From: Leptospirillum sp. | GTDB taxonomy: Bacteria; Nitrospirota; Leptospirillia; Leptospirillales; Leptospirillaceae | DNA length: 35,538 bases | Direction of reading: 5' to 3' | Assembly: GCA_027346125.1 (NCBI GenBank) | Contig: DAIEST010000183.1 | Location: forward strand, 1-35,538 | Shown here: positions 16,209 to 23,060 of the stretch, in pieces | Numbering within the stretch: the stretch's first letter is position 1 | Layout: the number at the start of each line of letters is the position of its first letter | Position numbers and translations under genes: made by a program | Notes under the pieces: model-generated | What the model saw: only the letters and a program-made list of their open reading frames with translations | Databases searched by the model: none | Told to the model about the DNA's origin: nothing

Positions 16209-17470
16209 GGGGTCTCCTCGTTCGGGACAGATGTCTCTGGCGTTTTCCGGGTTTTACGCGCTTTGGCCACCGGTTTTTCGGAAGCGGACCCCTCTGGAGA
16301 CACCGTTTTTCGGGGCGAACGCTTCCGGACCGGAGCGTCGGTTGCCGTCCGGGCGGGGGAGGATTTTTTCGGGACGGTTTTTCGGGTGCGCGAAGAGGCG
16401 GGAGGGGTTGCGGTCTCTTCGGCGGCTGCCCGGGATCCGGTCTTGCGGCCGGACCTTGTCTTCCTGGCTTCTTCTTTTTCTTTCGGTTTCCGTTTCCAGA
16501 CGAGGGATGTCATGCTGTAGGGTCCGATCCTGAGCTGTCTTTTCCGATAGACCCTTTTCCCCTGCCCCAGATCTTTCGTGACGCTTCCGACCTTGAATTC
16601 TCCCAGTCCCAGGGGCAGTTCTCCGGTGGTCACCGGACGGAGCACTCCTTCGGAGAAGATCCTTTTTCCGAGAAGGACCGCCTGGGGTCCGGCGAAAGAT
16701 CCGACCCCTTCGTAGGACCGGTCCAGAAGAAGATGTGTCAGGACCGGTACCATCAGGAACATCAGGACCAGGATCAGCATGATGCCGAGAGAGAGGGTCT
16801 GGTTTTCGAAAACCGATCCGAAGCCTCCGGGATTCAGGGCCTGGACGAGATTCACGGCGGTGAAGATTCCGACGAACAGGTTGTGGATGACCACCCATAG
16901 CATGATCTCGAGCGCGTTGCGACCCCACTGGACGATCATGAAGAACATGCCCGGGATGATCGCCATCGCGCACAGGAGCGGCCCGATCGCATAGAGGAAG
17001 GCCAGCAGAGCGTACCGGAGAAGGGTGAACAGGAAGATCAGCACCTTCAGGAAATCCATCAGGAGGAGGTAGATCATTCCCATCGGATCGGTCAGGACGC
17101 TGAAAAAGGATCCGGAGGAACCGGGGACCAACGGGGCGTTCCAGATGGATTCATAGAAAAGGAGGACCATCCGGCCCGGGTAGATGGCGTTGGCGATGGC
17201 TCCCACCAGAAGGGACAGATCCTGGAAGAAAGCGCCATATCCGACGAGAAGGATGAAGACTGCGACAATGCGGAGAAGGTCCGGGAAGACGGATTTCTGA
17301 TCCCGCATCTTTCCCCACAGGAACAGGATTGCGATCGGAAGCGTGATCATCATCAGAATCCGGGCCACCGACAGCACCTGGTTCTGGATCGGAGACATGA
17401 CGCAGGGAATGGTATAGGAATCCTGGAAAAGGAGTGTCCCAAAACGACCGTTCGGGTCCGCACAGTTCAT
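16205..17470 (-). CDS. trbL: VirB6/TrbL-like polytopic membrane protein with a basic tail
   Basis: VirB6/TrbL proteins form part of the inner-membrane channel. The first 280 residues hold about six membrane segments (for example ILMMITLPIAILFLW, LLRIVAVFILLVGYG, FLKVLIFLFTLLRYALLAFLYAIG, LGIMLILVLMFLMVPVLTHLLL). The last 100 residues are hydrophilic and very rich in Lys, Arg, Ser, Thr, Ala and Pro, with SPRK/TRKT repeats like histone H1 tails; this is not usual in the family. The start lies 7 nt after trbJ ends, and the stop overlaps trbF. The membrane body and its position between TrbJ and TrbF support the call. Confidence 0.82.
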   Translation of the reverse strand: MNCADPNGRFGTLLFQDSYTIPCVMSPIQNQVLSVARILMMITLPIAILFLWGKMRDQKSVFPDLLRIVAVFILLVGYGAFFQDLSLLVGAIANAIYPGRMVLLFYESIWNAPLVPGSSGSFFSVLTDPMGMIYLLLMDFLKVLIFLFTLLRYALLAFLYAIGPLLCAMAIIPGMFFMIVQWGRNALEIMLWVVIHNLFVGIFTAVNLVQALNPGGFGSVFENQTLSLGIMLILVLMFLMVPVLTHLLLDRSYEGVGSFAGPQAVLLGKRIFSEGVLRPVTTGELPLGLGEFKVGSVTKDLGQGKRVYRKRQLRIGPYSMTSLVWKRKPKEKEEARKTRSGRKTGSRAAAEETATPPASSRTRKTVPKKSSPARTATDAPVRKRSPRKTVSPEGSASEKPVAKARKTRKTPETSVPNEETP

Positions 17471-17477
17471 CGATGGC

Positions 17478-18104
17478 TTACCGGAACATGATCCACTGGG
17501 GAATCTCCATCCGGACCCGTTCCTGGTCGAGCTGCGTCCGTTGGTGGGACTGATTGATGACCCGCCCTTCGAGTCCGATCGAGGAGGACTGCTCCTTCAG
17601 GAGGTACAGGAGGTCTTTGTGGATGGAGAGGAGCATCTGGTAGATGTGCCCCTGGGTATCGGCTCCGAGCCGGAGCGCCCCCTGGGGGCTGGCCTGGTAG
17701 GCCATCTGGTGGATCCCCGCGCCGATCGCCTCTTCTCCCGGTGCCTGGGCGATGCCTCCCAGGGCCTCGCCCATCCCTTCATGAGCGGATCGGGTCAACT
17801 CCGACACGCCGGGGACGGGGCCGCCCGGAGAGGGCGCCGGCCTCAGGGGTTCGGCCGGCAGAACCGGCAATCCGTAAAAATCCACCCCCTGGTTCTTTTC
17901 GGCAAAGAAATTCTTCAGCCGCTGGATATTCTGGAGCGTTCTGGTTTCGACCCAGAGGATCCGTCCTTCCATCATGTTTCCGAGACCTCCGATGGCCTGG
18001 GCCCGTTCCGGAAGAACGACAAGAAGGAGGAGGATCGAACCGGCCGCAAGAGAGAACATGCCCGGAAGATGTGGAAAGAGCTTTCGATCGCGGCCGTTCG
18101 TCAA
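17478..18104 (-). CDS. trbJ: VirB5/TrbJ-like exported protein
   Basis: VirB5/TrbJ proteins are periplasmic or pilus-tip components. From a TTG at 18104, overlapping the trbE stop as TTGA, the 208-residue product begins with a signal peptide (MFSLAAGSILLLLVVLPERAQA, cut likely after AQA). The mature part has a helix IQRLKNFFAEK, a Pro/Gly linker and a long helical, Gln-rich C-terminus (HIYQMLLSIHKDLLYLLKE, INQSHQRTQLDQERVR) as in TrbJ. An ATG at 18059 directly before the signal peptide is an alternative start. The frame is open further upstream, but that part shadows trbE. Call based on position, export signal and helical shape. Confidence 0.7.
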   Translation of the reverse strand: MTNGRDRKLFPHLPGMFSLAAGSILLLLVVLPERAQAIGGLGNMMEGRILWVETRTLQNIQRLKNFFAEKNQGVDFYGLPVLPAEPLRPAPSPGGPVPGVSELTRSAHEGMGEALGGIAQAPGEEAIGAGIHQMAYQASPQGALRLGADTQGHIYQMLLSIHKDLLYLLKEQSSSIGLEGRVINQSHQRTQLDQERVRMEIPQWIMFR

Positions 18105-20611
18105 AGCGGTCCTTCCTTCGCGAGGGCGGCCAGCGCTTCGTCCAGCGTGCCCGTTGTCCGCAACGCTTCCTGAAACCGGGCATCTTCTTCGGGAGAGCGG
18201 GCGGATATCCAGAAGGCCAGGGGAGACGGCTCCAGTCTCAGCAGACGGCTTTCCATCCCCATCTTGAGCAGTCCTTCCGAGAACTTCCCTTTCTCGGAAA
18301 CAAGCGTCTGCGCCAGTTCCTGCTCCCGCTGGTGAAACCCCAGCTCCGCGAGCCGGCCGTGGCCGTTCTGGAGGGGAAAGATCCATTTCCAGAAGGTATT
18401 GTTCACAAGCCCTGCGGACAGGTCTTCTTCCAGAAAGTCTCCCGGGGACTGGCTGATCGCGATGACCCCTCCCCCGAATTTCCTGACGGTCCGGTAGAGG
18501 TGGGTCAGGAACTCGGTGCCCCGGAGTTCGTGCAGGATCCGGTGCGCCTCGTCGAAGACGAGGAAAAGCCGTCTTCCCGGACCCTCTTCTTTCAGGCGGT
18601 AAAGCGCCAGGCTGGCGATGAAGGAAAAGACGATCCCCTTGAGCGCGGCGTGGCTGTCCAGTGCGGAAAGATCGAAGGCGATCAGCCGTTCCCCCCTCTC
18701 CAGTCCGCGGGGATTGTTCAGGAGGGAGCCGTAAATCCCCGTGGCCCAGGATTCCAGGAGTTTTCCCATGGCATAGGAGAGCGTTTCGTCTTCCCGGTCC
18801 CGTCCCCGGTACTGCAAGAGTTCCTGCGCCAGAAGAGACAGCATGGGTCTGGCATCCGGTCCCGGAAGCCGGTCGTAGACGGTTTCCAGGCAGGACATCA
18901 GGATTTTGCGGTGAATCGCTCCGACTGCCATGCCGGGAACCAGGAATGTCTCGAGGACACCCCCCAGAACCCCCAGGAGATCCGGGTCGTAGACGCGGGG
19001 AGGTCCCGGAGCGACTTCCAGTTCCTTCCTTGCGGGGAAGGGGTTCAGGGAAAAGCGGCCCGACAGGTCTATCTTGAGATACTCTCCTTCGAAGAAGGCA
19101 CTGAACCGCTCGAAGTCCCCTCCGTTTTCCACGACGATGGCGTGATGGGAGGCGGATTCGCAGAGGAATTGGCCCAGCAGGAGCTTGGCTCCGAACGACT
19201 TTCCGCTTCCGGACTGTCCCAGGATCAGGCCATTGTGGTTCGAGTGGCGATCGCTCCAGAAATCCAGTCCGACCGGTTCATCCAGATGGTTCTTGGCCCA
19301 GAACCAGGGGGTTTCATGGTCGGGGGGCTTGTCCCAGATGGGGAGGAAGTGGGGAAGCTTGCCGGAAAGGAGAATCTCCCACCGGTCGTTCGAATCCCCC
19401 TGGAGCGGGAGTCCCGACAGGAAAAGCGGCCACTGCCGGTAGGGCTCATGGGCCATGATGGACCCCATGGCTTCGGAAAATCCCCTGAGAATCTCCTTTC
19501 CCATTTCCGGGAGATCGTCGGGATCCGGGGACCAGTAGGCGACCGAAAGGTTCAGGAGGAAAGGGATTCTCTCTTCCTCCTGCGTTTCGTGGGCGCTTTC
19601 GAGAAACTCTTCCTGCTGGCGGGTTTCCGAGGCCAGGCGGTAGGACTTTCCCGGAAGAAGGAGCGACAGGAACCTGTTGACCGTCATCTGGCTCTGGACC
19701 GATTTCAGCGTCTGTTCCCGCTCGGGTTTCCAGAGATTCATGACAAGATCGTGGCTGAAGTCGATTCCATGAAGGATCGGGGCCAGCGTTTCCCGGTCCA
19801 GTTCGGCGGGAAGGACGCGGAGGGCATGAATGCGGCCGTATTGCACGGTTCCGTCCGGGCCGAAGGCTTTGAGACCCGCCGGAGATTCGAGAAACGCCGT
19901 CTGGGCCAGACGCTCTCCGAAAGACTGCCCTTGCCGGAAGCGCTCCTCCTGAAACGGGATCGGATCGGTCGGAGAGGCGGGGTTCAGGATCCGGTACAGA
20001 TATTCATGCAGTTCCGGCCCTTCAAGCGGACTTCCGAGCATTGCGCATCCCGGCAGAAGCGTTTCGACCAGGGCCCCGATCTCCAGAAGCCGGCGAATCC
20101 GTTTTTGATGGCGTTCCATGGAAAAGCGGGAAGCGGATCTCCCGGGAATCCGGAGGGGAAACAGGGACGGACGGATGCGACGCTGTTCGGCGTCGGTGTG
20201 GGAAACGACCGCGAGAAACAGATCCCTGGTTCTCGCGAGCCGATGGCTCATGTCTTCCCACCGGTCATTGCGGTACCATGCGCTCCGCTCCGGCCCGGAT
20301 GTCTCCCGGAGAATATCGCCCTGAAACCAGTCGGGCATCCTGAGATCCCCTTCTTTCGGGATTCCGACCCGGGTCCGGATCCGGAACTGGAGACTCATTC
20401 CCTCAGGGAGGTGGCCCAAGAGCGACTGGATTCCCCGGTGGATCTGAAGGACTTCGGATTCCGACTTCGCGAAAAGATCCGCTCCCGACAACCGGAATAT
20501 GCGCGCGTAGCGCCCCCTGGCTCCGTACAGGATCCCGTCTTCTTCTCCGATCAGATCGAAATAGCGGGAAACCGGAGGGGAGGGAGGTCTTTTTCCGAGA
20601 GGAGAGATCAT
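18101..20611 (-). CDS. trbE: VirB4/TrbE-type ATPase of the type IV secretion system
   Basis: VirB4 ATPases power pilus assembly and substrate transfer at the inner membrane. The 836-residue protein has the N-terminal VirB4 domain, Walker A LGQSGSGKSFGAKLLLGQ (about residue 467), a strand-rich middle and Walker B FLVFDEAHRIL (about residue 684) followed by TVRKFGGGVIAISQSPGDFL, the usual TrbE/VirB4 end. Length and motif spacing are normal. The ATG at 20611 overlaps the trbD stop as ATGA. This is the best-supported gene of the operon and defines it as a type IV secretion system. No frameshift or damage is visible. Confidence 0.95.
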   Translation of the reverse strand: MISPLGKRPPSPPVSRYFDLIGEEDGILYGARGRYARIFRLSGADLFAKSESEVLQIHRGIQSLLGHLPEGMSLQFRIRTRVGIPKEGDLRMPDWFQGDILRETSGPERSAWYRNDRWEDMSHRLARTRDLFLAVVSHTDAEQRRIRPSLFPLRIPGRSASRFSMERHQKRIRRLLEIGALVETLLPGCAMLGSPLEGPELHEYLYRILNPASPTDPIPFQEERFRQGQSFGERLAQTAFLESPAGLKAFGPDGTVQYGRIHALRVLPAELDRETLAPILHGIDFSHDLVMNLWKPEREQTLKSVQSQMTVNRFLSLLLPGKSYRLASETRQQEEFLESAHETQEEERIPFLLNLSVAYWSPDPDDLPEMGKEILRGFSEAMGSIMAHEPYRQWPLFLSGLPLQGDSNDRWEILLSGKLPHFLPIWDKPPDHETPWFWAKNHLDEPVGLDFWSDRHSNHNGLILGQSGSGKSFGAKLLLGQFLCESASHHAIVVENGGDFERFSAFFEGEYLKIDLSGRFSLNPFPARKELEVAPGPPRVYDPDLLGVLGGVLETFLVPGMAVGAIHRKILMSCLETVYDRLPGPDARPMLSLLAQELLQYRGRDREDETLSYAMGKLLESWATGIYGSLLNNPRGLERGERLIAFDLSALDSHAALKGIVFSFIASLALYRLKEEGPGRRLFLVFDEAHRILHELRGTEFLTHLYRTVRKFGGGVIAISQSPGDFLEEDLSAGLVNNTFWKWIFPLQNGHGRLAELGFHQREQELAQTLVSEKGKFSEGLLKMGMESRLLRLEPSPLAFWISARSPEEDARFQEALRTTGTLDEALAALAKEGPL

Positions 20612-20892
20612 CCGGGAGGGGTCCTTTTTCCGGAGAGATCTCTTCCCGGCAAATGGAGACGGCTGGCCGCCCGGAACAGGAGGAATCCCCGAAGGAAGCC
20701 ATTTCCCAGGCGGCGGATGCTGGCATTCGCGATTCCTGCCAGAATGGTGAGGACTCCCGAAACCCAGAGAGGCATTCCGGTGAAGATCCCCAGCCCCAGG
20801 ACGAAGAAAATCGGGATCAGGTCCAGGGGAACGCGAAACGGTCCCATTCTGGGGGCGTTCAGAACCCCCCGGGGAACGGATCCGTCGGCCAT
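20608..20892 (-). CDS. trbD: VirB3/TrbD-like small membrane protein
   Basis: VirB3 proteins are small inner-membrane partners of VirB4. The 94-residue product begins MADGSVPRGVLNAPRMG, then has two closely spaced membrane segments (LIPIFFVLGLGIFTGM and LWVSGVLTILAGIANASI) and a basic C-terminal tail. This two-helix hairpin, just ahead of trbE, is typical of TrbD. The ATG shares its A with the trbC stop (TGATG). The frame is open upstream only because it shadows trbC. Confidence 0.75.
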   Translation of the reverse strand: MADGSVPRGVLNAPRMGPFRVPLDLIPIFFVLGLGIFTGMPLWVSGVLTILAGIANASIRRLGNGFLRGFLLFRAASRLHLPGRDLSGKRTPPG

Positions 20893-21155
20893 CAGAATCC
20901 GGCCCAGCCGGTCAATGTGTCCCAGATGGCCTTGGACATCAGAACGAGCGATCCGCCGGCGATCGTCATGACTCCCTGCCGGATGCCGTCCGCGTCGTGG
21001 GATTTCATGGCGAACCCTGCACGGGCCATTCCCAGGATAAAGAGAAATCCCCCCAGCCCATAGACGACGAAGTTTGCGATACTGTTCGCAAACGTCGTGA
21101 TCATGGAATTCTCCCCATAGTTCTGAATGAAAAGAGTCACCTTTTCCGCATGCAT
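20892..21155 (-). CDS. trbC: VirB2/TrbC-like pilin precursor
   Basis: VirB2/TrbC is the pilus subunit. The 87-residue product has a short N-terminus (MHAEKVTLFIQNYGENS), then two hydrophobic segments separated by a short polar loop (FANSIANFVVYGLGGFLFILGMARAGFAM; QGVMTIAGGSLVLMSKAIW), the normal pilin shape. There is no long signal peptide, so cleavage may differ from classic TrbC. The ATG at 21155 follows AGGAGG by about 8 nt, the only strong ribosome site of the operon, which marks it as the first gene. The 5' region contains the Fur box at 21336. Confidence 0.75.
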   Translation of the reverse strand: MHAEKVTLFIQNYGENSMITTFANSIANFVVYGLGGFLFILGMARAGFAMKSHDADGIRQGVMTIAGGSLVLMSKAIWDTLTGWAGF

Positions 21156-21335
21156 CGCTGAATCCTCCTCTCCATGGCCTGTACAATTTTCGTGCCATTC
21201 GGGAACCCCTTTGGAACAGGGTTTTTCCGACGCGCTTCCTGAATGGAAACGGCCGTCCGGGTTCCCTTCGCCCGTCGACTCCCCTTCAAAAGACCGGCTG
21301 TCATGGGAGTTTGGTGAAGTCATCTTTGGTGGCCG

Positions 21336-21354
21336 GAAAATGAGAATCATTCTC
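21336..21354 (+). promoter_or_regulatory. Fur box (ferric uptake regulator operator)
   Basis: GAAAATGAGAATCATTCTC differs from the 19-bp Fur consensus GATAATGATAATCATTATC at only 3 positions and is strongly palindromic. It lies in the 280-bp gap between the divergent trbC operon and the dehydrogenase/ABC operon. A TACAAT element at 21385-21390 could be the -10 box of the plus-strand operon, with a weak -35 (21362-21367), placing the box just upstream. Which operon it controls is not decided by the sequence. Confidence 0.75.
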
Positions 21355-21435
21355 GAAGTCGTGGAATCCGCGGCCCCCCTCCAGTACAATGGTGGAAAAA
21401 GACTGGAGGCGAAGGTGGAAAGAGGAAGGACTGAT

Positions 21436-22317
21436 GTGACAGAACCGGCAACGATCGGCTGGATCGGGTTCGGCAGCATGGGCTCCCGGATGGTCAGGCG
21501 TCTTCTGGATCGGGGAATCCCCGTGGCGGGATACAACAGGACGGTTTCCCGGATTCCACGGCATCCCCTTCTCCAGGAAGCGGGGACTCCGGGGGAGGTG
21601 GCCAGGAAGGCGGAAATCCTTTTCGTCATGCTTACGGACGGACCGGCGTCCCTGTCGATCCTGTCCGGGGCCGACGGCGTCGTCCGGGAAATACGCCCCG
21701 GATCCCTTCTGGTCAACCTGTCCACGATCGCCCCGGAAGAGGCGGTCGAAGAAAGCAGGCTCCTCCGGGAGCGCGGTGCGGGTTATCTGGATGTTCCTGT
21801 TTCCGGATCCGTTGTCCCTGCCGAAAAAGGAGAGCTTCTCTTCCTGGCGGGAGGGGATCCCGCCGGGCTCGACCGGATCCGTCACTACCTTGAGGTCATG
21901 GGCCGGAAAACCCTCCATTTCGGCCCGGTCGGATCGGGGATGAAAGCCAAGCTCGTCATCAATGCCCTGCTGGCCTCCCACATGGAAGCGCTGGCCGAGG
22001 TCCTCCTGATCGGAGAGGGGCTGGGTCTCGACCGTAGCGCGGTTCTCGACATGATCCTCGACAGTCCCCTGGCCACGCCTCTCTACCGGATCAAGCGCTC
22101 CAACCTGGAGCGCCGCTCCTATGAAAAAGCGTTTTCGGTGGATTTGATGACAAAGGACCTTGGGCTTCTTGTGGGGACCCTTCTCAGGGGAGATCCTCCA
22201 TCCTCCCTTCCGTCCCGGCTCTACAACCATTTCAGGGAGACCCAGATCCTGGGCCGCGGAAACGAAGACATCTCGTCCATCTACGAATATTTCCGGGATC
22301 GGATGCTGAAACGATGA
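21436..22317 (+). CDS. NAD(P)-dependent beta-hydroxyacid dehydrogenase (6PGDH/HIBADH family)
   Basis: Members oxidise 3-hydroxy acids such as 3-hydroxyisobutyrate or tartronate semialdehyde precursors. The 293-residue protein has the dinucleotide motif IGWIGFGSMGSRMVRRLLDRG, the substrate block YLDVPVSGSVVPAEKGELLFLAGG, and the catalytic lysine region GSGMKAKLVINALLASHMEALAEVL. The length fits the family. I use GTG 21436 with AGGAAGGA 5-6 nt upstream; the frame is open to 21127, but no family sequence lies there. It overlaps the next gene as ATGA, so it opens an operon with an ABC transporter and an AttH-like protein. The substrate cannot be told from sequence. Confidence 0.85.
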   Translation: MTEPATIGWIGFGSMGSRMVRRLLDRGIPVAGYNRTVSRIPRHPLLQEAGTPGEVARKAEILFVMLTDGPASLSILSGADGVVREIRPGSLLVNLSTIAPEEAVEESRLLRERGAGYLDVPVSGSVVPAEKGELLFLAGGDPAGLDRIRHYLEVMGRKTLHFGPVGSGMKAKLVINALLASHMEALAEVLLIGEGLGLDRSAVLDMILDSPLATPLYRIKRSNLERRSYEKAFSVDLMTKDLGLLVGTLLRGDPPSSLPSRLYNHFRETQILGRGNEDISSIYEYFRDRMLKR

Positions 22318-23060
22318 CGGAAGATCTTCCGTCGGAGGCGCTTCCGGTTTCCGGTCTTCAACGGGGACTTTCCGTCCGGGTCGACCGGGTCGTGAAACGG
22401 TACGGTCCGGCTTCCCGTGAAGAGCGTCCCGCCCTGAACGGGGTTTCCCTCGATATTTCCTCCGGAGAATGGGTTGTCCTGATGGGCGATTCCGGATCCG
22501 GAAAGTCCACCCTCCTGAATCTCCTGGCCGGTGTGGATTATCCGGACTCCGGCGAGATCCTGATGGGAGACACCGTTCTGACCAGGCTGGACGAACGTCG
22601 AAGGACGCTCTTCCGGAGAAAGAGGATGGGGTTCGTCTTCCAGTTCTTCAATCTTTTCCCCACGCTGACAGCCTGGGAAAACATCCTTTTGCCCCTGCGG
22701 CTTCTGGGGATCTCCGACACGGAACCTGCGAAGCGTCTTCTCATGGAAGTCGAACTGGATGGAAAAGAGCACCGCTATCCGGCCGAAATGTCGGGAGGAG
22801 AGCAGCAGCGGGTGGCCCTGGCGAGGGCGCTGGTCCATCGGCCGGACCTGATCCTGGCCGATGAGCCGACCGGTTCGCTGGACCACCGGACCGGCCTGGT
22901 CGTTCTCTCCCTTCTCTCCCGGCTTCATCGCGAATACCGTTCCACCGTCATCATGACCACCCATAGCGCGGAAGCTTCCAGGTTCGGCCAGAGAATCCTC
23001 CATATCCGGGACGGGGAGATCCTCGAACCCGGACTGCCCTCTTTTCGCGAGATCCCGTGA
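22314..23060 (+). CDS. ABC transporter ATPase, LolD/MacB type
   Basis: This 248-residue ATPase should drive the FtsX-type permease encoded next. It has Walker A GDSGSGKSTLLNLLAG, the Q-loop FQFFNLFPTLTAWEN, the signature MSGGEQQRVALARAL, Walker B LILADEPTGSLD and the H-loop histidine in MTTHS. These are all typical of the LolD/MacB/AttE group, which works on lipoproteins, peptides or lipids at the outer face of the inner membrane rather than on import. Start and stop overlap both neighbours by 4 nt (ATGA and GTGA). No special regulation is seen beyond the operon's Fur box. Confidence 0.93.
   Translation: MTEDLPSEALPVSGLQRGLSVRVDRVVKRYGPASREERPALNGVSLDISSGEWVVLMGDSGSGKSTLLNLLAGVDYPDSGEILMGDTVLTRLDERRRTLFRRKRMGFVFQFFNLFPTLTAWENILLPLRLLGISDTEPAKRLLMEVELDGKEHRYPAEMSGGEQQRVALARALVHRPDLILADEPTGSLDHRTGLVVLSLLSRLHREYRSTVIMTTHSAEASRFGQRILHIRDGEILEPGLPSFREIP

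Noticed and set aside
17741..20971. A 1076-residue plus-strand open frame
   Set aside because: It lies antisense to trbE and trbJ, shows only low-complexity Arg/Pro/Gly sequence, and arises from GC-rich codon bias.
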